A stretch of DNA of 64,000 nucleotides from Daucus carota subsp. sativus (lineage: Eukaryota; Streptophyta; Magnoliopsida; Apiales; Apiaceae): positions 33,342,610 to 33,406,609 of the forward strand of contig NC_030382.2 of assembly GCF_001625215.2 (NCBI RefSeq), written 5' to 3'. The notes beneath the pieces were generated by a model. It saw only the letters and a program-made list of their open reading frames with translations, did not search any database and was not told the origin of the DNA. This document shows, piece after piece, positions 44,719-56,800 of this stretch (position 1 is the first letter of the stretch; each line of letters begins with the position of its first letter). The position numbers and the translations under genes were made by a program.

Positions 44719-46112
44719 ATGGCTTGTGTTGAGAAATTGCACATAGTAATGTTCCCTTGGTTAGCCTTTGGTCACATATTTCCTTACTTGAAAGTTGAAG
44801 CTAGCCAAGCTCATGGCTGCAAAGGGTCACAAGATCTCTTTTGTTTCCACTCCCAAAAATATCGATAGCCTCCCAAAAATCCCTCAGAATCTAGCTCCTT
44901 TCATAAATCTTGTCAAGATTCCACTGCCATTAGTACCCAACTTACCCGACAATGCAGAGTCCACAACTGAGGTTCCATTCCACAAGGTCAAGTACCTGAA
45001 ACTCGCGTACGATCTTCTTCAAGAACCTATTACTCGTTTCTTGGAATCCAGCACAGCGGATTGGATACTCGCTGGTTATGTTTCTTACTGGCTGAGGCCT
45101 ATTGCTTCGAGACTCCGCATTCGATGGTGTCACTACAATATTTACACTGCTTCCTTCATGGGATTTTTAGGCCTCCCTTGATCAAGGGCGATGGTTACCG
45201 CGTGAAGCCAGAAGATTTCACGGTTAAACCTAAGTGGGTTCACTTCGACACAAATGTCGCAATGTCTCTGTATCAGAGTCTAGCCCTGGCTCCTGGTTAT
45301 GAAACTGATGAGGAGACGGGAAATGTGAGCGAGGCTTATCGTGTTGGGAGGGGTCTCGAATATTGTGATATGGTGGCAATAAGAAGCAGCGTCGAATTTG
45401 AAGGGGATTGGTTAAAATTACTACAGGACATGTACAAGAAACCCGTGATTCCAGTGGGCTTATTGCCTGATGTTGAAGACAGCAAAGAGGAGAGCAAAGA
45501 GGATGACAATGAAGATTGGAGTGAAATAAAAGATTGGCTCGACAAACAAGCAAAGGGAAGCGTACTATTTGTAGCTTTTGGGTCCGAGGCCAAATTGACT
45601 CAAGCTCAGACCACAGAGTTAGCGCTTGGTTTGGAGCTGACCGGGTTACCATTCTTTTGGGCTATGAAAAAACAAAGAGGCTTGTCTGATACAGAGCCAG
45701 TTGAGTTGCCACAAGGGTTTCAAGACCGAACACGAGGGCGTGGGATGATTTACACCACTTGGGTGCCTCAGACTAAGATATTAAATCACGAGTCGGTCAG
45801 TGCCTTGCTGAATTCATCAGGTTACAGCTCAGTAGTAGAGGCAATGCAGTTTGGAAACGCGCTTATTTTATTGCTAAGCACCTGGAGGAGAAGAAGCTGG
45901 GGTTTCAAATTCCGCGAGATGAGTCAGACGGAGGGTTTACTAGGGAATCAGTGGCGGAGTCAGTTAACTTGGTAATGCTCGATGAAGAAGGGAAGATCTA
46001 TCGAGACAAAGTGAAGGACATGCAAGTTATCCTGTCTGACATGGATAAGCAAAACGGTTACGTCGATAACCTACTGAATTATCTACAGAACCACAAATTT
46101 ATGAAAAACTAA
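44719..46112 (+). pseudogene. UDP-glycosyltransferase pseudogene, UGT91 (rhamnosyltransferase-like) type
   Basis: A single-exon gene of the UGT91 style, starting MACVEKLHIVMFPWLAFGH (H19 would be the catalytic base). At least three lesions break it. A 7-bp duplication (TTGAAAG before TTGAAG) near 44788 shifts the frame. A second shift lies near 45175, between ASFMGFLG and IKGDGYRVKPEDF. A deletion near 45877 removes the end of the PSPG region, after AMQFGNALILL, before the frame for AKHLEEKKLGF. The PSPG core reads NSSGYSSVVE where the family has HSGWSSVVE, so the sugar-binding His and Trp are also changed. The tail ends at TAA 46110-46112. A functional product is very unlikely. Confidence 0.88.
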
Positions 46113-47837
46113 GTCGCTCTGTGTCATGTTTTCCTCGTGGCTCAACCCAGGGACCCCTGTATTTCGTTGCTTGTCTTTTAATTCGGTTCACTTGTTTTTT
46201 CTTTGGTATGTACGACCTTGGACCCAGTGTGAGTTGTATGAGACTGAGGGGTTCGGCACGCATTTAATATCGTATCCTCGTATTGTTGCAATTTAAGAGT
46301 ATTGGTGCAACCTCAGTTGGTAGATGCACACACATTTGTGGAGAGGGGCCAAATTGTCCGTTCAGTCACAAGAGTTCTATATTTAGTGAAGTATGCAATC
46401 ACGGATAAAGTGTCTTGATGAATAGAGGCAATGTCTTTACGTAATTGAAAAACACTGAGGCAAGTTCGATCGACAAAAACGAACAGCCAAATCATCTGAG
46501 ATTTGTTGTGCAATAGACAAATATGCAAACGAATATCAGTGGATATGGAATTAAGCAACCAGGAAACAACCATACTAACCATATTATTACAACGATTAGT
46601 ACTCTCTGGTTTAGGTATAAGTGTCATTAATAAATTCTAATTTCATCTTAGCAGATAGTGCAATCGATATAGAACGATTTCACTGATGATAATTATGATC
46701 AGTTAACAGTTGAGTAACAAGGGTGTACCTGGATTATCAAAACTCTGTAGCTAATCTGGATTATGCACAAAATGAAGAATATAATATCAACATTCAGACC
46801 TCTCAAATTATTACATATAAATTTAGTTGGTCTGATACCCATGTAAAATGTTGGAAAATATTCTTATACTTTGATCATAGTTATGATTTTTCACGATATA
46901 TGTGAACAAAATTTCTCAAAACTAAAATAAAAATAAACTTAACAAGAAATGACAAATGCCAGACTAAATCAATATCGTCTTCCTAAATATTTTTGGACTA
47001 AAACTTTGTCAACGACTTTGTTTAAAATCGAGTTTCACTAGGTCCAATAACTCAAAAAGCCCCGTATGAGTTTCCGTATGAGAAAAATCCTAAGATTAAT
47101 TATTTTAGAGTATCCAGGAGTAAATGTATTTTTTTTGGTTATTCAATCAATAATAAAGCATACCGAGTAAAAAGCAGGTTCAATTTTCAAACACACACCA
47201 CAAAAAACAGTATAAAGAAAAAGAATGAAAGCTAATGGCAAGTTCAATTTAGAAAGAAGTACCAAAGGTCTATTCTCCTGATAGTCAGTTTTTACCCTAA
47301 CAAGGGACAGGGGTCTCGCAACTCGCAAGTAAAACAGTAAAATGCAATGCAAATCATAAAAAGGAAAATCACTTCATCATCAAATTCCATTGCTAGATGG
47401 CATGATCACCTGATGCCTACAGCATCGGAAACTAGTTCAGGTCTTCTTCGTAGGCAATCCCACCCGGTGTATGATACTGCAAAGGGAAAAGTGTTTTCCA
47501 ATCTGCGCTATAAAAATATAAAAAAATGCTGTAGGTGAGAGAACCAGGATAAACTGATTGCGACAAGCGTCTTTTAATCACTTCCTTTTCATGCTTACAT
47601 AAACCATATACTTTCTTCTTCAATGGCCTGTGATATTCATCCAGCGCAGGACTGATCAATAATACTCCACAGTATCCATGATAGTTTTTGCCATGAGTAA
47701 TCTAATGGCCCAACTAACTTTTGAAATAAGTAAGACAACCCTGTATTACTAACATATTTCTATTATGACGAGCTTTAGTTTTCTATTTTGGAATTAACTG
47801 TGTTTCCTATTTTGAGAAATAAGGCACCAATTAATTA
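46113..47837. other. Intergenic; no gene recognised
   Basis: Several short frames exist. The minus-strand frame at 47659-47432 (YHRPLKKKVYGLCKHEKEV) does not resemble a family I know. It lies just past the end of the NYN gene and might be 3'-UTR or an unrelated relic. The pseudogene 3' flank fills the left part. Confidence 0.4.
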
Positions 47838-50800
47838 CTAAATAGAAGTATCAGTACTCTTATCACTTGAACTTTCCGCTATGGTGACAACAAGCGGCTG
47901 CCATCCTGACTGACAAGGTATAATCCATCGCTTCACAGTTATCATCATATTCAAAATCTGAAGAACCTCCCCCAATACATAATTTTTTAAGCATTTACTT
48001 TTTAGTATTAAAGCTGCTTCATACCTGCCAACGATAATGATAGAATAGAATTACACAATATTGCATATTTACTTTTCTCAAGCCGTATAAGGCAAAAGAT
48101 TGGAAACATACCTGCATTTAGAAACCGTTATAGCTGAAAGGCCAGCAGAGGATGTTAAGAATTGCTTAATTTCGTCCCATGTTGCATCAGAATACTTACT
48201 TGGATTACCGCCAAGAGGATTTAAGCAATTCCATACTTTTTCATTTCTACCGACATATAGTTCCACTACACCTATTCTTGTCTTCATAATCATTTCTTGG
48301 TCAAGTGCAAAACCCAAGGCCCTATCGACATCTGTATTCTGGAATTCTAGATTCCCATAACGAATACAGTCTTTAATATTTTCTGCGGTAGGGACTATCT
48401 TGTCTTTCTTTAAGGAATCCAAAGCAATTAAGATAACCCCTATAGCACCTTGAATAAATTCAGAAGAAAGTTGATAACATTGAACTCCATCGATACCAGT
48501 AGTTGGATTGATTTTTGAAAAGGACATTGCTGGAACTTCATGAACATGAGGATTCCGATCACTAAGCATATTACACGAAATTGGCTGACTTGTGTCAAAG
48601 TTACCTGCCCCATGAGGTGGTAAATGAGACATAGCTAAAAGCGGAGTCCCCAAAGATTTGGGTATCAAGTTGCCTCCACAGTTTATATCAGGAATGCTAG
48701 GATTTGAAGTATTGCTGTTATTTCCTGATATACTCAGTGTGCCTATATCAGGCACATTCTTAGGTGGCTGATAAGAAAATATAGAAGCATCAGGCTCTTG
48801 TACCCCGGGAGGGGAAGCATTGTTAGAAGAGTTTGGCATGGAAAATTTAGCAGGTGCAGCAAAACTGGTCTGCGGTCTTGTGCATTGACTGGATCGTTTT
48901 TGTATATTACTTGAATTGTCACAGTTTTCTGACTGCTCAGAATTACTGAATTTTACGTTAGCTGAAAAGTAATTGGTGGGGTTGGGAGGTTCGCTTTTTC
49001 TGAAAAATTCATGAGGAGCAGCATAAAAATCTTTTGCAGATGCACTTTTAATCTTTACCTTGTTTTTCGGAACCCAAACTGGCATGCTTGAAGTTCTCGT
49101 CGTCGGTTGATTCAGGCCTTTCGAAACAAACTTCGGATTACTATTAGCATCACTATTTACAGGCTTTGAATTCAGAGGTTGGACTTTCAGGAGAGAGCTG
49201 TGGACTACTCCCTGAAATGCTGCACTATCAGATTTAGATAGTTCACCGCTGCCAAGTGGAAGCCCACCTGAAAGAAAGCCTGACGTCAGTTGATTTGAGC
49301 CTTCACTACCGAACTTTGGTTTATTGTTAGTATCATCATTTTCAGGCTTTGATTTCACGGAATGGACTTTTGGCAGATGATTATGAACTGAGCCCTGTAA
49401 TACTGCAGGGTTGGACCTATTGCTCAAACTTACAAAAAGAAATACATCACCGCTGCTTAGTGGAAGCCCACCTGAGAGAAGGCTTGTCCAGGGCCACAAA
49501 ACTTTGGCTGCTGCAACTAGTGCAGCTGATGCCTGTTCGGGTTGTGCTAGAAGGATATTATATCTTCGCATACGTAACTGGTGCAGAGCATTGGAAAAAT
49601 CCCGGTCTCCTGAAATTAGCAGATAATTTGCAGGGGATGGATTATCCACCGCCCAAAACAGCATATCAACCAAAATTCTTTTGTCGCTGGCATCTTTAAT
49701 ACCTGAACACAGACAAATATATCAGATGGATATAGACTAATAAATTGAAGCTAATATCATTCTGCAGATAATGTCATGTTGTCAATCATTAGTCGATCGA
49801 GAAAAAGGATTATTCGATGTAATAATATGAGCTGCAATCTTCGTCAAAATGGAAAGCAACCAAGATTTTCTTCTAATACATGATTACATCTCCTTATATA
49901 GAAGAAAACTAACCTTAATATTTGGTGAACAATGAGATTTTCTATAAGGAAACTTATAAATAACAGAAATTATTATTCGACTCTTATAATCAAATATTAC
50001 TAATAATTTATTTCATATAATTAAACTTTATGATAAATTACAATCAACTTTGCTTCTATATAAGTAAGCACACTAGACACGCAAGGCGTGCGTCCCGGTA
50101 CTTGGGGAGGGAGTGAGAGGATGGCAATTTTGTAACTAAATTATGTGAGAAAGAGGCTTTAGAAAAAAAAATGCAATTTAAAGTTACTAGACTAATTATG
50201 TTAATGTGAAATAATATATACTATTTTCTTGGAAAGTGTATATTACTAATGCATACTCTATTGTACTAAATGTATACTACAATGCTACTATACTGTTGGG
50301 TAACAGCAGGGATATGTATCCCTTCTTTTTAGTATATCAAAGAACAAGTCTGTAAATTAATAATTGACAACCTTATTTACATTTATGGATATTTTAACTT
50401 TCTTAGTTTGAAATATGACGGAGGATAAACTTCTATATCTAGACTATTTGATCTGATCAACTGAAACACTTAGTTTTGTAAATGATTTTCATATGTAATA
50501 GAATGTCATAACATCACATATACATTTAATATCTCTTATATATATATATATGAGTGTGTGTGTGTGTGTGTCCCCGCACCCAAATGCCCATAATTTTATA
50601 ATAACATTAAATAAATACAAATTTATATTTATATTTTGTGCCCCTCATTAAATGGTCTAAGAGTTGAGATATGGCAAAACTTAAACACGGAAGGTGTGTG
50701 TTTGGTCACATAGAATAATAAATGCAAAAAGGGTGTTAAGTTAAAGGGAAAAAAACAATCGTTTGACAGAAAAACAATGCGAATCTGCAAGATAGACGTG

Positions 50801-53800
50801 TATTGCTGAGATTCATATCATATGACATCTCCGTAGAGAGTTGGTTTTTTAAGTAAGAAAACTGTTAGTTGTGGTTAGGTGCTACATATGCATAACAGAG
50901 TTAACCTATTAGATATTATACATATTCTTCATCATCACAAAACTTAAATAACAGTTAGTGCAAAGACTGAAGTTATCTGTGATAAAAAAAATTAAGAAGT
51001 TGTTCAAGATGACACATGAATCTGTGGTACTAACACAAGGGGAAAAGTACAAATAAAGTATCATAAATGGACATGTCCCTGGTTCATTTCTTTCTGAAAG
51101 AAAAAGCTGATGATGATGTGTCTATCAACATAGAGCATAATAATAATATAGGATAGTTACCACTTTTATAGATACTATGCTGATGAAGATTTTCTTTTTT
51201 CATTGGGACCCAAAATCTGCAGTATTCTTTACGAAAAGCATAATACAGCTAAGTTTAAGGTACCACTCACAGAGACTATAGTAATAAATCTGATGGTCAA
51301 AGCCGAAAAATGTATAGGATCTTTAGTTGATAAGTTATCAAAATAAATCTGGATTTTTCTTGTTGGGAACATTGATGCGCTTGATAAATGAATAGGAAAT
51401 TTAATCACATAAGTTGAAAATAAATCAAATAGACACCTATTATTGAAGGAAAAATTTTCAAGTTGCTTAGTTTTGTGTTTAACTGGGTATTGTGGGACTG
51501 TGATGAATTACTTATGGATCACACAATTAACACACAGGCAAACACCGATTAAACGGAATTGCAATAAGGATACAATAACTCTTAAGTAGATATGAATGTT
51601 CGAAAGGCCCGCCTCTCCCTACAAAGAGAAAACAAAATTTAGACAAATTGCACCTCCAAACGAGTGCATTCTACCCAGAATCTAATCCCCTTTTTTAGCA
51701 CCATGCGCATTGCTTTCAACAAGATTTGAGCATTGACCAAGGTTGGGTGGTCCACCAGCGTTACCGGCTCCCCTTTAACCTCAAATTTCATAACCAGTGT
51801 CTTCCGATTAATCAAGACAATCCCAAGGTTTCCAACTACTGTACACCCAAAATGATGTCGAAACTACCCAGCTACAACAGAAGTAAATCCTCCACTGCCT
51901 ATAAACCCCCAACCAATTGCAAATGCACATTTCGACAAATACCTTCCTTCGAACTGACTCGTCATTCCCGCGGGATGCTCAAACCCCACCAAGGCAGTCA
52001 CCTCTATCCTGGCCCTGGAGACAGTACCCGATAAAATGACATTATGGGTCGCACCGAGATCAATTATAAAAATCACCTCATGTATCCCCAACAAGCCCTT
52101 AAGTTTCATAGTTTTAGGACTAGAATACCAATGACTGACAAAGTTATGAAATACCTCTATAGTCACCTCAGTGGTCAGTGAAACTGGTGATTCACTGTCC
52201 TCACCATTTGTTTCCCCCTCATCCTCCACAATTAACATGACATTAAGCTCCTTATTACAACGTTGCCCAACTGCCCGCTTGGCATCGCAACGATAACAAA
52301 GTCTTATTGCCATCTTATCTTGCAATTCATTCTCAGTCAACCTCTTGATGTCACTGGCACCATCTAGGAGGGAAATTTAACAGAAGCTCGAGATTAGGTC
52401 GACCTAGTGGTCCAACTCTTGGATACTAGGGGGTTGGTAGATGAACCACTGGAATACGAGCTGATGGAGGCTGGTCCTTTACTGAATTGAAGTAACTGAT
52501 AGTTTTAGTGACTGCCCAACTAGATTTCATAATGAATGTCACTCAGTATTTCTCTTCGATCTGCACTGCTTGTTCCACAGCATGTTCAAAAGGTTAAAAA
52601 AACGAACCTCAACCTTAATATCATCATTTAACCCCTTTATGAAATGGCCCAAGGGCATGTCTTCGAAGATTCGTTCAAAGGGAGCGCTATTTCTATGAAA
52701 TTTCGACGATACTCTCTAATTGTTGATGTTTGAGTTGTGGCAAGCCATTGTTCATATAAAGATCCACCACTTATGGGGCGAAATTGGGGTAAGAGAAAAA
52801 CCTTCAAATCAACCCAACGACGAATATGATGCAGTTTGTTTTCCAACTGAAACCACCAAAGTGCGTCACCTTCCATTGCCAACATTATAGCTTCCAACAT
52901 TTCAGCCTCTATTAAACGATAGAACTCAAAATAATATTAAACGCGTAGTATCCATCCGTCAGGGTCAATGCCATCAAAGATGGGCATGACCAATTTTTTT
53001 GTACCACCTGTTGGTTTGACTACCACCTAAACCTCCGCCAGAACCCCCACCACCCAAATCATCCAGCGCCTCAAACCCTCACCCATATGAAGTCAACCCT
53101 CCAAACACTGAGTACCTCAAACCCTCACCCACTTAAAGTCAACCCTCCAAACACCGAGTAGGGATTCACTTAGTATTTCTCTTCAATCCGCACCGCTTGT
53201 TCCATAGCCCATTCAAAAGATTAAACAAACGAAACTCAACCTTTATATCATCATTTAACCCTTTAATGAAATGGCCCAAGGGCATTTCTTCAGAGATTCG
53301 TTCCAAGAGAGACGCTATTTTTATGAATTTCGACGATACTCCCTAATTGTCGATGTTTGAGTTGTGGAAAGCCATTGTTCATATAAGGATCCACACTTAT
53401 AAGGCGAAACTTAGGTCAGTGAAAAACCTTCAAATCAGCCCAGCAGTGAGTAGCTATGTTGCACGGGGACGCCAACTAGGTGGAGTACCGCAGTTTGGGG
53501 ACGTCCCGGGGACGGGGACGGCACGGGGACGGCTGGGGACGGCTTGGGGACGTCCCCAAAAAGTTGGGGACAGCAGCTTAAAATTGGGGACGTTTCCCGG
53601 AGTAAAATGATAAATATACCCGTCCCCAATTAAACATAACATAGAAAACCCCAACTCAGTAGCTTCTATTCAAGTTATATACATTATTCACACGTTCTTC
53701 ATATATACATACAATCATAACTCTTCTCAAACTACTTTTTCACTCAACCAAATAAACAGAACTCATTAGTTTTCAATGGAATCACAACATGAAATTAGTG

Positions 53801-56800
53801 GTACTGGATATGGACATGCTGAAAGTGGAAGTGGATCTGACAATCAACCTCCTTTGTGAGTCTGAAATGGAGAATGAGTTGATCTCCGGTGATATTAATA
53901 TTTGAGGATGTTGCATCTGTCCTATTTATATTAATTTTTTAATTTTTTATTAATATATTATGTGCCGTCCCCGTACCCTTTAATTTTAAAATTGACGTTT
54001 TATGTCCCCGTCCGCGTACCCGTATATGTTCCCGTACCCGTCTCCGTGCAACCTAGGTGAGTAGGATGCCGTTTGTTTTCACACTGAAACCACCAAAGTG
54101 TGTCACCTTCCATTGCCACCACTATGGCTTCCAACATTTCAGCCTCTGTTAGGAAATAGAACTTAAAATAACTCTCAACACATAGTATCCATCTGTCAGG
54201 ATCTGTGCTATCAAAGATGAGTATGTACAATTTTTTGTACCGCCGGTTGGTTTGACCACCACCTAGACCTCCGCCAGAACCCCCACCACCAAACACACCA
54301 CCCAATCCATCCAGTGCCTCAAACCCTCACCCACCTAAAGTCAACACTCCAAACGCCGAGTTGGGACTCACGAATGATGACTCGCCTCAATTGACAACCT
54401 TCCCCTTATTCCGCTGCTGATAAAAGAGTGGACTAAATCCCAGTAACTGTGGAGCGAATTTCCGTTTAGAACTTTATCTGCTCGTTCCTAATCGTGTTAA
54501 TAAGGGATTCATGATAATCACCGGTCCAATTAACCCGGCCTTCAATGCAACCAGCTAAGGCGCCGGCCCCCATTTTTTTTGTGGTCACGGCTTAAACTTC
54601 CAACAAAACCTCCATGAGCGAGTGTTTCATGGTCTCGAGAGCTCTATCCATGGTTAAGGTGACCAGATCTTTCAAGCTATCCTCGATTGAAGCTAATTTC
54701 TCCACCAAGAGTTCAACGCGTTGTGCAACTATCAGGGGCCCCAATAGATTTAGGGCTGATACCAATTTGTGATGAATTATTTATGTATCACAAAATTAAC
54801 AGACAAAGAAACACCAATTAAACGGAATTGCAATAAGGAAACGATAACTATTAAGTAGATACGAGACGTTCGAAAGGCCCACCTCTCCTAACAAAGATAA
54901 AACACAATTTACACATATAAACAAACAACTCTAACTCTCTTCTTCTCTTTTTACTAACTAATACAGCTCAGCATATGAAATTACTTAATTGCGCTGGACC
55001 TTCTTTGTATTTCCATCATTAGCCTCATGAGTAGCACTACCCACTTTAGCCTTTCCCCTCCTAGCAAAAGTCAGCAAAGGCTTTGACTAGAGATGGCAAT
55101 TTGTACCGAATCGATGGATACCCGATCCGTACCAACCCAATTGAGTTTGACCGAACCCGAATATTTCGGGTTTGGGTTTGGGTTTAATTTTCAAACCCGA
55201 ATTATTTTCGGGTCGGGTTCGGGTTTATGGCATACCGTTTCGAAACAGACCTGAAACCCCTTTCAAACCGAACCTGAACCCGACCCCGACCCGAAACCCG
55301 TGTATATATTTAAATTATTAATATTATTATTTAATATTTAATATATTAGTAATATGTATTATGTACATATGGACCTACTGTAATAAGCCTAAAACCTAAT
55401 TACATGGGCCTCATTTTTCGATTCTCAGTCCTAACTCCTCAGATACAAACTGAGCTGCAGACGAGTGAGACACACCAACGGCGGACGGAGGTGTGGTTTT
55501 GATTTTTCTATATCTGTTTGATAGTTGTCAGTTTATATTTCGATTAGTTTATTTAGATTTAAGAATCAAGTATTTGTATATTAATTTGATTATCAAACTT
55601 GTTGTTGACTTGGTGTTTATTTATGCTTTTCTACGCATTCTGCGGGTCATCATCATGAATTATCAGTCGAGAACAGCAGATGAAAGTTCGGATTTCGGGT
55701 TAACCCGAACCCGAATAAAACCCGACGGGTTCGGGTTTGGATTACATAGTTTGGGTTTTTCGGGTTTGGGTTCAGGTTCGGGTTTATAATATAGAATCGG
55801 GTTCGGGTTTGGTTTTTATAAAACCCGTTTCGACCGACCCGTTTGCCATCCCTAGCTTTGACTAGATTGATTGCGTAACAGGGACATGCAATAATTCATA
55901 TATGCCACCTAAACCAGATAGTGTGGCTGAAATGTTAAGCTCAACACATAATTAAAGAGAGGCATGTGGGCAGTTAGGTAGACTTAGGCACTAAATTTTG
56001 GATGGAACATATTGTTACACCATGTTAAAGTCTCGCATGTGTCATATTTCGGTCACTGGTTCTCAAGCATACATATGTGCTAAAAGAGCAGAGAAAAAAA
56101 ACTGTATTTCAAATCTCACAACTGTAAGTTTATTGCTTCAAAAGAGATATGTCACAGGCCTAAAGGTAAAGATCCCATTTTTTTTGTTAAGGTCAAATCC
56201 TCAACCTACATATTTTCAATGCAAGTTTGTGTTCATCACTTCAATCCAGGTATTCAATACACACACACATACATATATGTAACATATTGTAGAGTGTAAG
56301 AAACAATTACTAATACATCAGATAAGTTAAAAAATGTTGCAATTCAATAAAAAATTTATGTCTTCTTTTTTGATCAATTAATCTTTCTATTTACAATTCA
56401 ATATGAAGTCCTAGAATGACATGGATTATGTTGAAATTCCATGAACCAAATAAGCACTTAATCTTCTCTTGTACAATAATATAAAACCCATTGACTAGAA
56501 TACATTAAGAACAACTAGCAATACAGCAAAATTTTCATTAGTCACCGGAGTAAACATTAATCTTAATTAGTCTATAAAAACTCATTTTAATTTTCGATTA
56601 AAGATTCACATCAATTTCAAATCCCTGTCCTCCCTTATAAGATATATAAGATATAATTACAAATGTGACAAATACATCATCTGACAGACACCGGCGATAA
56701 CGTGACAAAATAAGAAGCATAAAAAGTCTAATTTGAACATAAAATGCACGGCCTTGTTAAAACTCTAATACACACAAACACATACACGGGGCTATTTTAA

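Larger units (their letters stand above)
51499..55880 (-). mobile_element. Internally deleted gypsy element in the NYN-gene intron
   Basis: It is flanked by a perfect 5-bp duplication GGGAC (51494-51498 and 55881-55885) and lies on the minus strand, the same direction as the host gene. The right end is a full 5' LTR, now split by a hAT-like insertion. A Met-type primer site follows, then duplicated gag segments and a gag-protease region. Reverse transcriptase and integrase are absent. The left end keeps only about 150 bp of the 3' LTR. A single deletion from inside pol into the 3' LTR explains the structure. Confidence 0.8.

Noticed and set aside
47432..47659. Minus-strand frame with KKKVYGLCKHEKEVIKRR
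   Set aside because: No family recognised, short, no clear splice link to the NYN gene; listed only as intergenic.
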